A DNA stretch of 64,000 nt. It comes from JAICUY01 sp963716585 (GTDB lineage: Bacteria; Chloroflexota; Limnocylindria; QHBO01). Made by a program: the position numbers and the translations under genes. Position 1 is the first letter of the stretch. Each line of letters starts with the position of its first letter. Location: contig CAVQTN010000004.1 of assembly GCA_963716585.1 (NCBI GenBank), forward strand, positions 558,001-622,000. Direction: 5' to 3'. The notes under the pieces were generated by a model. The model had not been told where the DNA came from, searched no databases, and worked only from the letters and a program-made list of their open reading frames with translations. Below, one piece after another: positions 14,776 to 23,592 of the stretch.

Positions 14776-15114
14776 TCAGCCGGGCGGCCATCCCATCGTG
14801 CGCCCGCCGAGCAGGTGGAAGTGCAGGTGCGGGACGCTCTGGCCCGCCGCCGGGCCGACGTTGGTCACGATGCGGTACCCGTCATCCAGTCCCTCGGCAT
14901 CCGCGATCCGCCGCATCGCGCCGAACAGCGCGCCCGCCATGGCCGGGTCATCCAGCTCATGCGCCGAGGCGACGTGCTGGCGCGGGATCACCAGCACGTG
15001 GGTCGGCGCCTGCGGGTTCGTGTCACGGAAGGCGACCAGATCGTCGTTGGCGATGACGATCTCCGCCGGGATCTCTCCGGTCGCGATGCGACAGAAGAGG
15101 CAGTCGCTGGTCAT
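14776..15114 (-). CDS. HIT-family nucleotide hydrolase (HinT-like)
   Basis: A 112-residue protein with CLFCRIATGEIPAEIV at the N-terminus and the histidine triad HLHFHLL near residue 97, preceded by NVGPAAGQSVPHLH. HinT-like proteins hydrolyse adenosine 5'-phosphoramidate and related AMP derivatives. It lies ten bases after rsmE in the dnaJ run, a common neighbourhood. Confidence 0.92.
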   Translation of the reverse strand: MTSDCLFCRIATGEIPAEIVIANDDLVAFRDTNPQAPTHVLVIPRQHVASAHELDDPAMAGALFGAMRRIADAEGLDDGYRIVTNVGPAAGQSVPHLHFHLLGGRTMGWPPG

Positions 15115-15124
15115 CGGTTGAAGC

Positions 15125-15802
15125 CTACGCGAAGTCGCCGCTGCGCGAAAGGATCACCGCCGCGGCCGCCAGTGCCACCGATTCGGACCGCAGAATGCGA
15201 GGCCCCAGCCCCGCGAGCACGGCACCCGCGGCCACCGCGGACTCGACCTCCGCCACGCTGAATCCGCCCTCCGGACCGATGATCACGCTCGCCGGCGGCT
15301 CCAGGGCGGACAGGCGCGCACCGGTGTGGCGTTCGTAGAGCAGGGCCGATGATGCGAAAGCGAGCTCGCCGAGGGGGATCGGCTCGTGCACCGCCGGGAC
15401 AAGGCCGCGCTCCGACTGCTCAGCCGCCTCGCGGGCGATGACGCGCAGGCGATCGAGGCGTCGAGGGCTGAGCTCGTGTACCACGCAGCGCTCGGTGACG
15501 ATCGGCCGGAATGCCGCGACGCCGATCTCGGTACCATGCCGCACCACCTCCTCGAGGTGATCGCCCTTGATCAGCGCCTGGCAGACGGTCAGCCGGTGAC
15601 GCGGCTCGCCGGCCGCGGCGGAGCGCTCGAGGACCACGCAGTCGCGACCGTCGAGGCGGCACCGAGCCTGCGATCCGCGGCCGTCGAGCAGTGTGATCTC
15701 GTCGCCATCGCCAAGGCGCAGGACCCGCCACACCTGGTGTGCGATCGCCGCAGGAAGGGCAAGGCGATCCGCGGCGATGTCATCGACGAAGAAGCGGTTC
15801 AT
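15125..15802 (-). CDS. rsmE: 16S rRNA (uracil1498-N3)-methyltransferase
   Basis: SPOUT-class methyltransferase acting on U1498 of 16S rRNA. The 225-residue protein begins MNRFFVDDI, contains LLDGRGS and the segment KGDHLEEVVRHGTEIGV, and has the knotted SAM-binding C-terminus IIGPEGGFS and LGPRILRSESVALAA. Its ATG overlaps the prmA stop by four bases (ATGA). prmA-rsmE is a standard pair. Confidence 0.93.
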   Translation of the reverse strand: MNRFFVDDIAADRLALPAAIAHQVWRVLRLGDGDEITLLDGRGSQARCRLDGRDCVVLERSAAAGEPRHRLTVCQALIKGDHLEEVVRHGTEIGVAAFRPIVTERCVVHELSPRRLDRLRVIAREAAEQSERGLVPAVHEPIPLGELAFASSALLYERHTGARLSALEPPASVIIGPEGGFSVAEVESAVAAGAVLAGLGPRILRSESVALAAAAVILSRSGDFA

Positions 15803-16710
15803 GGTTCGCGGCGGAGCCGCAGTGAGACCCACTCGTCATCGTCAAGGCGCGTCACCTCGCTGAAGCCGGCCGCAACCAGCGCGCCGGCCACCTCGGCGAC
15901 CCGAGGCTGGATGATCCCGCTCGCCAGCAGCGTGCCGCTCGCCTCGACGTGCGCGGCCAGGCGCTCTGCCAGCTCGACCAGGACGGAGGCCACCAGGTTG
16001 GCCAAGACCAGCTCGTAGGCGCCTTCGCGCGGCGACGATGAGAGCGTTCCGAGCCTCGCCTCGACCCGATCGCCGAGGGCGTTCGCCTCGGCGTTGTTCC
16101 GGGTCGCCTCGACCGCGAGGGGATCGGTATCCAGGCAGACGGCGCGCTTGGCACCCAGGCGCAGCGCGGCAAGCGCCAGGACTCCGGAGCCGGAGCCAAC
16201 ATCCAGCACGTCGGCCGGCATCGGCAGGACCTCCTGCAGCAGCCTGAGGCAGCCCCGCGTGGTCGGGTGCAGGCCGGTCCCAAAGGCCATCCCCGGGTCC
16301 AGCCGTATGGCGACTTCGCCAGGCTCGAGCGGCTCATCGAGCCATGACGGCACGATCACCACGCTGCCGATGCGCTGCGGAGCGTACGAGGCCTTCCAGC
16401 CGTCGATCCAGCCGCGGTCATCGACACTGGTCACCCGCAACGGCCCCACCGGGCGCAGCCCGAAGGCCTGCAGGTGCCACAGCGCGCGCTCGGTGGCGTC
16501 GATCGACGCGGGCGCGGATGGATCATCCGGGATATGGGCGGTGATGAGGTAGGGCGCCGCGGGATCCTCGCGGGCCGCCATTTCGTCACCTGGATCGCGA
16601 AGCAGCCGCGTCGGCCGCACGGCCGCTCCCCGGCCCAGCCGCCCAAAGATCTCGGAGATCGGCTCAATCGCCTCGACATCGGCCTCGACGGTGAGCTCCA
16701 GCCAGCGCAT
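15799..16710 (-). CDS. prmA: Ribosomal protein L11 methyltransferase
   Basis: Methylates ribosomal protein L11. In the 303-residue product the N-terminal substrate-recognition part begins MRWLELTVEADVEAIEPISE. The catalytic domain has DPGMAFGTGLHPTTRGCL, the SAM loop DVGSGSGVLALAA (about residue 170) and ANLVASVLVELAE in the place of the NPP-type motif. It starts 11 bp after dnaJ and is coupled to rsmE. Confidence 0.92.
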   Translation of the reverse strand: MRWLELTVEADVEAIEPISEIFGRLGRGAAVRPTRLLRDPGDEMAAREDPAAPYLITAHIPDDPSAPASIDATERALWHLQAFGLRPVGPLRVTSVDDRGWIDGWKASYAPQRIGSVVIVPSWLDEPLEPGEVAIRLDPGMAFGTGLHPTTRGCLRLLQEVLPMPADVLDVGSGSGVLALAALRLGAKRAVCLDTDPLAVEATRNNAEANALGDRVEARLGTLSSSPREGAYELVLANLVASVLVELAERLAAHVEASGTLLASGIIQPRVAEVAGALVAAGFSEVTRLDDDEWVSLRLRREP

Positions 16711-16721
16711 GCCCGCCGGCG

Positions 16722-17852
16722 TCAGCCGAACAGGTCGCGAATGCGGTCGAAGACGCCCTGGCTGCCGCGGGGCAGCTCGGCCGCCGGACGCTCCTGGCCG
16801 AGCTCCCCGAGCAGCTCGCGTTCGCGCTTCGAGAGCTTCTGCGGAACCACGACGTTCACGATCACGTGCAGGTCGCCCCGTCCGTTGCCGCGCAGCCTTG
16901 GCACGCCCTGGCCGCGCATCCGGATCTCGTGGCCGCTCTGCGTCCCGGCGGGAACCTCGACCTCCATCGTCCCGTCGACCGTCGGCACCGACAGCGATGC
17001 GCCGAGCGCGGCCTGCGGGAAGGTGAGCGGCAGCTCGTAGAAGAGCTCGGTGCCGCGGCGGAGCAGCTGCGGATGCTCCCTGACCGTCACCGCGACGTAC
17101 AGGTCGCCGGGTGGGCCGCCGCGCGGGCCGGACTCGCCCTGTCCCTCGAGGGCGATGCGCTGCCCCGATTCGATGCCCGCCGGGATGCTGACCTCCAGTG
17201 TTCGCTGCTCGCGCAGCCGCCCATCGCCGCGACATTCGTGACAAGGCGTCGTGACGATCCGTCCCTCTCCGCCACAGCGCGGACAGGCGACGATGTTCAC
17301 CATCTGGCCCAGGATCGTCTGGCTGACGCGCCGCTTCTCACCGCTGCCGTTGCATTCGGGGCAGCGCTCGGGCTCGGTCCCCGGCTCGATGCCGCTGCCA
17401 TCGCACACCCCACAGCGCACCAGTGTCGCAAAGCTGATCTCGCGGGTCACCCCACTGACCGCCTCCGCGAACTCGATCGCGAGGTCGTAGCGCAGGTCCG
17501 AGCCGGCCACCACGCCACGCCGGCGCCGACCTCCCGCTGGCGAACCGCCAAAGAAGGCGTCGAAGATGTCGCCGAACGGACCGAAGCCGCCGCCGAAGCC
17601 CTCGAAGCCGCCGCTGCTGGCGGCCGCGTCGACGCCGGCGTGCCCGAACATGTCGTAGGCCTGCCGCCGCTGCCGGTCGCCGAGCACGCGATAGGCCTCG
17701 TTGAGCTCCTTGAAGCGCTCCTCGGCGCCGTCCGTCTTGTCGACATCCGGGTGGTGCTGCTGCGCCGCGCGCCGAAACGCCTTCTTGATATCGTCGTCGG
17801 ACGCCTCGCGGATGACGCCCAGGATCTCGTAGTAGTCACGCTTGATGGCCAT
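16722..17852 (-). CDS. dnaJ: Chaperone protein DnaJ
   Basis: Hsp40 co-chaperone that delivers substrates to DnaK and stimulates its ATPase. The 376-residue protein has a J domain (DYYEILGV, HPDVDKTDG), a glycine/phenylalanine-rich linker (about residues 78-105), four CxxCxGxG zinc motifs from CGVCDGSG to CHECRGDG (about residues 145-210), and two client-binding domains. The ATG at 17852 is used because MAIKRDYYEILGV is the usual start. A CIRCE element lies 20 bp upstream and a TATACT only ten bases before the ATG, so the mRNA is nearly leaderless. The run continues into prmA and beyond. Confidence 0.96.
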   Translation of the reverse strand: MAIKRDYYEILGVIREASDDDIKKAFRRAAQQHHPDVDKTDGAEERFKELNEAYRVLGDRQRRQAYDMFGHAGVDAAASSGGFEGFGGGFGPFGDIFDAFFGGSPAGGRRRRGVVAGSDLRYDLAIEFAEAVSGVTREISFATLVRCGVCDGSGIEPGTEPERCPECNGSGEKRRVSQTILGQMVNIVACPRCGGEGRIVTTPCHECRGDGRLREQRTLEVSIPAGIESGQRIALEGQGESGPRGGPPGDLYVAVTVREHPQLLRRGTELFYELPLTFPQAALGASLSVPTVDGTMEVEVPAGTQSGHEIRMRGQGVPRLRGNGRGDLHVIVNVVVPQKLSKRERELLGELGQERPAAELPRGSQGVFDRIRDLFG

Positions 17853-17861
17853 GCGCCCGCC

Positions 17862-17867
17862 AGTATA
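17862..17867 (-). promoter_or_regulatory. -10 box of dnaJ
   Basis: TATACT on the minus strand, ten bases before the dnaJ ATG and five from the CIRCE repeat. Transcription would start within a few bases of the ATG, with the -35 region inside CIRCE, so HrcA binding would block the polymerase. Confidence 0.55.
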
Positions 17868-17871
17868 CAAA

Positions 17872-17898
17872 TTGGCACTCCGGCGTTCAGAGTGCCAG
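17872..17898. promoter_or_regulatory. CIRCE operator (HrcA site) of the dnaJ run
   Basis: TTGGCACTC-N9-GAGTGCCAG, an inverted repeat with one mismatch. It matches the CIRCE consensus (TTAGCACTC-N9-GAGTGCTAA) in spacing and core. It lies directly upstream of dnaJ, in the gap to the divergent YcaQ-like gene. Confidence 0.9.
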
Positions 17899-17911
17899 AT
17901 GATTCGCTACT

Positions 17912-17925
17912 GAACATCCGTGCTA
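17912..17925. promoter_or_regulatory. Degenerate LexA-box-like site before the YcaQ-like gene
   Basis: GAACATCCGTGCTA differs at one position from the GAACATCCGTTCTA before dnaE2 and lies 34 bp from the ATG of a probable DNA-repair gene. The right half-site is imperfect (GTGC instead of GTTC), so binding is uncertain. Confidence 0.3.
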
Positions 17926-17958
17926 AATGTCCCTCCGTCGGCTAGCATCCCAACCTGC

Positions 17959-19209
17959 ATGACCGACATCATCCAGATCAGCGCGGACCACGCTCGTCGG
18001 TTTCTGGTCAGCCGCCACCTGCTCGACCCGCCGCGCTCGCTGCCTCCGACGCCGGCATCGGTACTGCGCGTCATTGATCGCCTGGGCAGCATCCAGTTCG
18101 ATCCGATCGAGGTGCCCGGCGCTCGCAACCACGACCTCGTCCTGCACAACCGCGTCGCGGGCTATCGGCGGGAATGGACCGACCAGTGGCTCTACGGCAC
18201 GCAGCGACGGCTGGCCGAGCTCTACAACAAGTCGCTCAACATCCTGCCGATCGAGGAGCTGCCCTACTACCGTCACGCCTGGGATCACGCCGCGAGCCGT
18301 TACGACGACGGGATCCTGCGCGAGCACGCCGGGACCGCGCGCGCGATCCTCGACAAGATCGCCAGCGACGGACCGTTGTCCACCGATGCCTTCCGCCACC
18401 TCGCGGCCCGGGTCGACTGGTGGTGGGCCGAGACGCCAGTCGCTCGTGCCGTCATGGAGGCCCTGTTCGTGACCGGTCGCCTGGGGATCGCACGGCGCAT
18501 CGGCAACCGCCGCTACTACGACCTCGTGGAGCGCCTCTTCCCCGCCGAGCTGCTGGCGCGGCGAGTGACGAAGCCCCAGTCACTGAAGCACAAGCTGCTG
18601 AGCCGCCATCGGGCGGTGGGCCTCATGGCGGTCGGCGGCGCGACGGATCTGGTCACCGGCACCGGCAGCGCCTCCGATCGCATCCGCATCACCGCCGAGC
18701 TCGTCGCCGACGGCGTGCTACTTCCGGTGGCGGTCGACGGCGTGCGCCAGCCACGCCACATCCTTGCCGACGAGCTGCCCATCCTGCGCGCGACCGCCAC
18801 GCCGGTGGCGACGGCTCCGTCGGTCTCCTTCGTGGCGCCGCTGGATCCGTTCGTCTGGGACCGCCGGATGCTCCAGACGCTGTTCGGCTTCGACTACACG
18901 TGGGAGATCTACACTCCCGCGGCCAAGCGCCGCTTCGGCTACTACGCGCTGCCGATCCTCTTCGGGGCTCGGCTGGTCGGTCGCGTGGAGCCACGTCTCG
19001 AGCGCGCGACGGGCACCCTGCGCGTCCTCGGCATCTGGTTCGAGACCGGCTTCAGCCCTATGTCGACGCCCCACTTCCTCCCGGCGCTGCGCGACGCGAT
19101 CGAGGATTACCGGCAATTCGTCGGGGCGCGGCGCGTGACGTGGCCGCGCACCAATCCGGGACGCCAGCTCGCCGGGGAGCTGCGTCAGCGCTCCGTGAAG
19201 TCGACGTAG
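17959..19209 (+). CDS. YcaQ-like winged-helix DNA glycosylase
   Basis: A 416-residue protein of the HTH_42/YcaQ family, whose studied members unhook interstrand crosslinks and remove bulky alkylated bases. Family landmarks are ARRFLVSRHLL near the start, the LGSIQFDPIEVPGARNHDLVLHNRV region (about 37-60) with the QxD-type motif QFD, RRRIGNRRYYDL-like text near 190, and the C-terminal PLDPFVWDRRMLQTLFGFDYTWEIYTPAAKRRFGYYALPIL. The ATG at 17959 fits the family start. Its 3' end overlaps convergent xth by 25 bp, placing two repair genes tail to tail. It diverges from dnaJ. Confidence 0.8.
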   Translation: MTDIIQISADHARRFLVSRHLLDPPRSLPPTPASVLRVIDRLGSIQFDPIEVPGARNHDLVLHNRVAGYRREWTDQWLYGTQRRLAELYNKSLNILPIEELPYYRHAWDHAASRYDDGILREHAGTARAILDKIASDGPLSTDAFRHLAARVDWWWAETPVARAVMEALFVTGRLGIARRIGNRRYYDLVERLFPAELLARRVTKPQSLKHKLLSRHRAVGLMAVGGATDLVTGTGSASDRIRITAELVADGVLLPVAVDGVRQPRHILADELPILRATATPVATAPSVSFVAPLDPFVWDRRMLQTLFGFDYTWEIYTPAAKRRFGYYALPILFGARLVGRVEPRLERATGTLRVLGIWFETGFSPMSTPHFLPALRDAIEDYRQFVGARRVTWPRTNPGRQLAGELRQRSVKST

Positions 19210-19974
19210 ATCGGGGCATGATCCGATGGGATGCCCGGATAGGTCGACGGCTTGCGCGCATCGCGGTCACGCTCGGCGCTGACGGCCCGCGCGGCGAGCG
19301 GCTCCGACACGTAGACGTGGTCGATCCGCATCCCCAGGTTCTTGTGGAAGTTTCCGGCGCGGTAGTCCCACCAGCTGAAGAAGCCGGGCTCGGGATGGAA
19401 GCGTCGCACGACGTCGACCATGCCCCACGCGCGGAGCTTCGCCACGGCGGCGCGCTCCGCCGGCGACACATGCGTGGCCCCGTGGACCGCCGCCGGATCC
19501 CAGACGTCGATGTCCTGCGGGCGCGACGTTGTAGTCGCCGCAGATGGCGACCTCGGTCGTCGGCTGGTTGTCGTCGAGCCAGCCCGACAGCCGCTCCAGC
19601 CAGTCGAGCTTCTGCAGGTAGAACTCCGAGTCGACCACCCGGCCATTGGGGACGTAGATGCTCGCCACGCGGACGCCGCCACAGGTGGCGGCCAGAAACC
19701 GCCCGCCGTCATCGGTCCAGCCGTCGGCAGCCGGGAGGCCGCCCACGACCCCCTCGAGACCGATGCGCGACGCGATGGCGACGCCGTTCCACTGCCCGCT
19801 GCCATGGTGCGCGATCTCGTAGCCGAGCTCGCTGAAGGCGAGCGCCGGGACAGCCGCATCGGAGAGCTTGGTCTCCTGCAGGCACAGGATGTCGGGCCGA
19901 TGGAGATCGGTCCATGCCAGCACCCGTTCGAGGCGGGCTTTCAGCGAGTTGACGTTCCAGGTGGCGAGACGCAT
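19185..19974 (-). CDS. xth: Exodeoxyribonuclease III, broken by one frameshift
   Basis: AP endonuclease and 3'-5' exonuclease of base-excision repair. The first frame from the ATG at 19974 carries ATWNVNSLKARLERVL, DILCLQETKLSD and VASIYVPNG, up to ICGDYNVAP. The second frame continues with DIDVWDPAAVHG, FFSWWDYR, RIDHVYVS and SDHAPIYVDF. The join is at about 19518-19524, where one base is extra after GCGCCC. Removing it restores a 262-residue enzyme of normal length with all catalytic residues. An upstream TTG at 19980 is possible. I regard the break as a probable sequence error. Confidence 0.9.
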
Positions 19975-20005
19975 GCGCAAGCGAGTCTACCCGTGCACCC
20001 ACCGC

Positions 20006-20281
20006 TCATCCGATCGTGGCTCCCATGCGGTGGCGCGTCTCGACCTCGACCTTCGTCTCCGAGCCCTCGGTGGCGGGGTGCTCGACGAGCGCGATGACCC
20101 GGCTGGTCATGAAGCGGCCGGTGCGCACGGGCGTGCCGCCGCGCGTCACCTCGCTTACCTCGACGACGCCGCGGGCGGTGGTCACCTCGACGCGCCGGCC
20201 ATTGCGCGTGGCGCTGATCTCAAAGGTCCTGACGCCGCCCTGGCCGCTGTCCACCACCACCTCGACTCGATCTCCGCGCAT
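20006..20281 (-). CDS. Small basic beta-rich protein of unknown function
   Basis: A 91-residue open frame. Its composition (alternating hydrophobic and charged residues, many valines, no helix-breaking GC-shadow pattern) suggests a small beta-barrel, but I recognise no family. I chose the ATG at 20281 because GGGAG stands seven bases before it; an ATG at 20293 would add four residues. It diverges from mscL with about 100 bp between them. It may be a real gene, since it fills the gap between xth and mscL and has a ribosome site. Confidence 0.5.
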   Translation of the reverse strand: MRGDRVEVVVDSGQGGVRTFEISATRNGRRVEVTTARGVVEVSEVTRGGTPVRTGRFMTSRVIALVEHPATEGSETKVEVETRHRMGATIG

Positions 20282-20330
20282 GACATCTCCCATGCAAGGC
20301 TGCTGCCGTCGCTCGCTCTCCGGCCAAGCC

Positions 20331-20336
20331 TATACT
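20331..20336 (+). promoter_or_regulatory. -10 box of mscL
   Basis: TATACT 47 bp before the mscL ATG. The -35 region is not convincing. Confidence 0.4.
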
Positions 20337-20382
20337 CCCCGAAGAACTGCCCGAGCCAACTGCGGCAACCAGAGGTATCCAG

Positions 20383-20787
20383 ATGGCCAAGGAATTCCGC
20401 GAGTTCATCATGCGAGGCAACGTCATCGATCTTGCCGTGGCGTTCGTCATCGGCGTTGCGTTCGCCGCGGTCCTCAACTCCTTCGTGGCCGACATCCTGA
20501 CACCGCTGCTGGGCTTGATCGGGGTTCCCGACTTCAGCGCGGCTTCCTTCACCGTCGGCGAGGCGGAGGTGCGCTACGGGCTCTTCCTGAACGCGCTGAT
20601 ATCGTTCATCCTGATCGCACTGGCCATCTTCCTGTTCGTGGTCAAACCGATGAACGCCATGGAGGCTCGCCGTCAGCGCGGTGTCGAGCAGACGCCGACG
20701 ACCAAGACCTGCACCGAGTGCGCGACGGAGATTCCGTACATCGCGCGGCGCTGCCCCAACTGCACGCAGCCACAGGCAGCTGGCTGA
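20383..20787 (+). CDS. mscL: Large-conductance mechanosensitive channel with C-terminal zinc ribbon
   Basis: Inner-membrane tension valve that releases solutes on hypo-osmotic shock. In the 134-residue protein the N-terminal FREFIMRGNVIDLAVAFVIGVAF contains the amphipathic helix and pore-lining helix 1, DILTPLLGLIG follows, and the second membrane helix is at about residues 75-92. Where E. coli MscL has a helical bundle, this one ends with CTEC-x10-CPNC, a likely zinc ribbon; I recall similar tails in actinobacterial and Chloroflexota MscL. An HhH gene follows after 18 bp with a GAGAAGGAG ribosome site between them. Confidence 0.92.
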   Translation: MAKEFREFIMRGNVIDLAVAFVIGVAFAAVLNSFVADILTPLLGLIGVPDFSAASFTVGEAEVRYGLFLNALISFILIALAIFLFVVKPMNAMEARRQRGVEQTPTTKTCTECATEIPYIARRCPNCTQPQAAG

Positions 20788-20805
20788 GAGAAGGAGACGC
20801 AACCG

Positions 20806-21024
20806 ATGGCTGGAATGGAGAACGACCTCTACAAGCTGAACGGGATCGGCCCGAAGCACACCGAGATGCTCGAAAAGATCGGCGTCGACACGATCAAGGA
20901 GCTCAGCCACCGCACCGCACCATCGCTCAAGGCGATGATCGAGGAGCGCCACGGCCCCGTGGTCGGCCTCTCGGAGGCGCAGGTGCAGGGCTGGATCGAC
21001 CAGGCAAAGGCCGCCCAGGGCTAG
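20806..21024 (+). CDS. Helix-hairpin-helix small protein
   Basis: A 72-residue protein whose first half, LYKLNGIGPKHTEMLEKIGVDTIKELS, is a helix-hairpin-helix of the kind found in DUF4332 and at the ends of some ribosomal or DNA-binding proteins. It could bind DNA non-specifically. It is probably cotranscribed with mscL (AGAAGGAG lies before its ATG) and is followed by a strong palindrome. Confidence 0.7.
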   Translation: MAGMENDLYKLNGIGPKHTEMLEKIGVDTIKELSHRTAPSLKAMIEERHGPVVGLSEAQVQGWIDQAKAAQG

Positions 21025-21042
21025 TCCGTCCACCGAGATGCG

Positions 21043-21070
21043 ATGAGGCCGGCCACGTGGCCGGCCTCAT
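21043..21070. terminator. Bidirectional terminator between the HhH gene and dnaK
   Basis: A perfect 28-base palindrome (ATGAGGCCGGCCAC followed by its complement) sits between the convergent ends of the HhH gene and dnaK. There is no long T run, as is usual in high-GC genomes. It would fold in both transcripts. Confidence 0.75.
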
Positions 21071-21092
21071 GCGTGGCGTGCCGCCCGGAGGA

Positions 21093-23012
21093 TCAGACCT
21101 CCTTGTACTCGCCCTCGATCGTTTCCTCCTCACCGCCCTCGGTACCGGCCTCACCCTCGCCTTCAGGCGCTGACCCGTTGCCGCCCGGCGTTTCGGCGGG
21201 CGCCTCGGCGTAGGCCTTGGCCCCGACCCGCTGCAGCACCTCGGAAAGCTGCTGCTTGGTGGAGTCGATGACTCCCGCATCGGTCCCATTCAGGGCTTCG
21301 CGGACGGACGCCACGCGGGCCTCGATCTCGGTCTTGTCCTCGTCAGCCAGCTTGTCGCCGAGATCCTTGACCAGGCGCTCGGCCTGGAAGGTGAGCGCAT
21401 CGGCCTCGTTGCGGGACTCGACCTCGGCGCGCCGCCGGCGGTCCTCTTCGGCATGCTCGGCAGCATCGCGGACCATCTGGTCCACGTCCTCCTTGGCGAG
21501 CATCGACGAGGCCGTGATCGTCACCTTCTGCTCCTTGTTGGTCGCCTTGTCCTTGGCCGCCACGTTCAGGATGCCGTTGGCATCGATGTCGAACGTGACC
21601 TCGATCTGGGGCACCCCGCGAGGAGCCGACGGGATACCGTCCAGGCGGAAGGTGGCGAGCTTCTTGTTGTCGCCCGCCATCTCGCGCTCGCCCTGCAGCA
21701 CGACGATGTCGACCGATGGCTGGTTGTCGGCCGCTGTGCTGAAGATCTGGGTGTGTGACGTCGGGATGGTCGTGTTGCGATTGATCATCTTGGTCGCCAC
21801 GCCGCCGAGGGTCTCGATGCCGAGCGACAGCGGAGTGACGTCCAGGAGCAGGACGTCCTTGACCTCGCCACCCAGCACGCCGGCCTGGATCGCCGCTCCG
21901 ACCGCCACGACCTCGTCCGGGTTGACGCCCTTGTGGGGCTCCTTGCCATTGAACAGCCCCTTGACCGCCTCGATCACGGCGGGCATGCGGGTCATGCCGC
22001 CGACCAGGATCACCTCGTCGATGTCGGACGGCTGCATGCTGGCATCCGCCAGGGCCTTCTTGACCGGGCCGGAGGTCTTGGTGATCAGGTCAGCCACCAG
22101 GTCTTCCAGCTTGGCCCGCGACAGGGTGACGACCAGGTGCTTGGGGCCGGTCTGATCCGCGCTCAGGAATGGCAGGTTGATCTCGGTGGTGGCCGTCGAC
22201 GACAGCTCGATCTTCGCCTTCTCGGCGGCCTCCTTGAGGCGCTGCAACGCGATCCGATCCTTCGACAGGTCGATCCCCTGCTCCTTGCGGAACTCCTCGA
22301 TCAGCCACTCGATGACACGCTGGTCAAAATCGTCGCCGCCGAGGTGCGTGTCACCGTTCGTGGAGCGCACCTCGAAAACGCCCTCCGACAGCTCCAGGAT
22401 CGAGATGTCGAAGGTGCCGCCACCCAGGTCGTAGACGGCGATCTTCTCTTCCTTCTGCTTGTCGAGCCCGTAGGCCAGGGCCGAGGCGGTCGGCTCGTTG
22501 ACGATGCGCTTGACGTCGAGCCCGGCGATGCGCCCGGCATCCTTGGTCGCCTGGCGCTGCGTGTCGTCGAAGTAGGCCGGTACGGTGATCACCGCTTCGG
22601 TGACTTTCTCGCCCAGGTACGCCTCGGCGTCGCCCTTCAGCTTCTGCAGGATCATGGCGCTGATCTCCGGCGGCGTGAAGTGCTTGCCATTGGCCAGCTG
22701 CACGACCATCCCGTCGGACTTGGGGTCCTTGACGACCTCGTACGGCACCAGGTCCTTGCTGTGCTGTACCTCGGGATCGTCCCAGCGGCGACCCATGAAG
22801 CGCTTGATGCTGAAGATGGTGTTCTCCGGGTTGGTGATCGCCTGTCGTTTGGCCACCTGTCCGACCAGCCGCTCGCCGCTCTTCGCGAATGCGACGACCG
22901 ATGGCGTGATGCGGCCACCTTCCGCGTTGGTGATGACCTGGGGCTCGCCAGCCTCCATGACCGCCACGACCGAGTTGGTCGTTCCCAGGTCGATACCGAT
23001 GATCTTGCCCAT
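21093..23012 (-). CDS. dnaK: Chaperone protein DnaK (Hsp70)
   Basis: ATP-driven protein-folding chaperone. The 639-residue protein has IDLGTTNSVVAV at the N-terminus, VPAYFDDTQRQATKDAG, AVYDLGGGTFDISILE (about residue 195), ILVGGMTRMPAV (about residue 335), the linker DVLLLDVTPLSLGIETLGG (about residue 390), a substrate domain and an acidic glycine/glutamate-rich tail ending EGEYKEV. The ATG at 23012 has an AGGAG 12 bases upstream. It follows grpE with a four-base gap and lies third in hrcA-grpE-dnaK. dnaJ is in a separate transcription unit. Confidence 0.97.
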   Translation of the reverse strand: MGKIIGIDLGTTNSVVAVMEAGEPQVITNAEGGRITPSVVAFAKSGERLVGQVAKRQAITNPENTIFSIKRFMGRRWDDPEVQHSKDLVPYEVVKDPKSDGMVVQLANGKHFTPPEISAMILQKLKGDAEAYLGEKVTEAVITVPAYFDDTQRQATKDAGRIAGLDVKRIVNEPTASALAYGLDKQKEEKIAVYDLGGGTFDISILELSEGVFEVRSTNGDTHLGGDDFDQRVIEWLIEEFRKEQGIDLSKDRIALQRLKEAAEKAKIELSSTATTEINLPFLSADQTGPKHLVVTLSRAKLEDLVADLITKTSGPVKKALADASMQPSDIDEVILVGGMTRMPAVIEAVKGLFNGKEPHKGVNPDEVVAVGAAIQAGVLGGEVKDVLLLDVTPLSLGIETLGGVATKMINRNTTIPTSHTQIFSTAADNQPSVDIVVLQGEREMAGDNKKLATFRLDGIPSAPRGVPQIEVTFDIDANGILNVAAKDKATNKEQKVTITASSMLAKEDVDQMVRDAAEHAEEDRRRRAEVESRNEADALTFQAERLVKDLGDKLADEDKTEIEARVASVREALNGTDAGVIDSTKQQLSEVLQRVGAKAYAEAPAETPGGNGSAPEGEGEAGTEGGEEETIEGEYKEV

Positions 23013-23016
23013 GCGC

Positions 23017-23592
23017 TCAGTGCTCCTTCGGGTTGTTCGCAACTCGGACGAGCGCCGGCCGGATCACCCGGTCATGGAGCCGATAGCCCCGCTGGAGCTC
23101 GCCGATCACTTGGTTGTCTGGATATTCGGTCGTCTCTTCATGAACGACCGCCTCGGCGACATTGGGATCGAATGGCTCGCCGAGCGCCTCGATGGCTGTC
23201 ACGCCCTCGGTCTCGAGGACGCCGCGCAGCTTGCGATCGACGAGCCGAACACCCTCGACCCACGACTCGTGCGCCTCCGGCGGAACATTCTCCAGGGCAC
23301 GATCGAAGTCGTCCAGGACGCCGAGCAGCTTGCCGATCAGCAGCGCGTTGGCGAACTGCGCCGCCAGGCCGCGCTCCTCATCCGTGCGACGCTTGTAGTT
23401 CGAGAAGTCGGCGGCGCTGCGCTGCCAGTTGCGCAGGTGCTCCTCGGATTGGCCCCGCAGCTCGTCGACATCGCGAAGGGCTTGCTCCAGGCGTTCGGCC
23501 AGCTCGCTGCGGCTCGGGGTATGGACCGCGTCGGCCCGTTCCTGGGCGCGCGTCCGCGGACGCGCGTCGCCATCGGTCTTCCGATCAGTCAT
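23017..23592 (-). CDS. grpE: Nucleotide exchange factor GrpE
   Basis: Releases ADP from DnaK. The 191-residue protein has a long N-terminal coiled coil (about residues 28-75, with NWQRSAADFSNYKRRTDEER) and the C-terminal beta domain with GEPFDPNVAEAVVHEET and VIGELQRGYRLHDRVIRPALVRVA. The ATG at 23592 overlaps the end of hrcA by eight bases. It precedes dnaK. Confidence 0.95.
   Translation of the reverse strand: MTDRKTDGDARPRTRAQERADAVHTPSRSELAERLEQALRDVDELRGQSEEHLRNWQRSAADFSNYKRRTDEERGLAAQFANALLIGKLLGVLDDFDRALENVPPEAHESWVEGVRLVDRKLRGVLETEGVTAIEALGEPFDPNVAEAVVHEETTEYPDNQVIGELQRGYRLHDRVIRPALVRVANNPKEH

Noticed and set aside
20640..20787. MscL zinc ribbon as a novel fusion
   Set aside because: The CxxC...CxxC tail is unusual next to E. 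coli MscL, but I recall similar tails in other high-GC bacteria, so it is noted only in the annotation.
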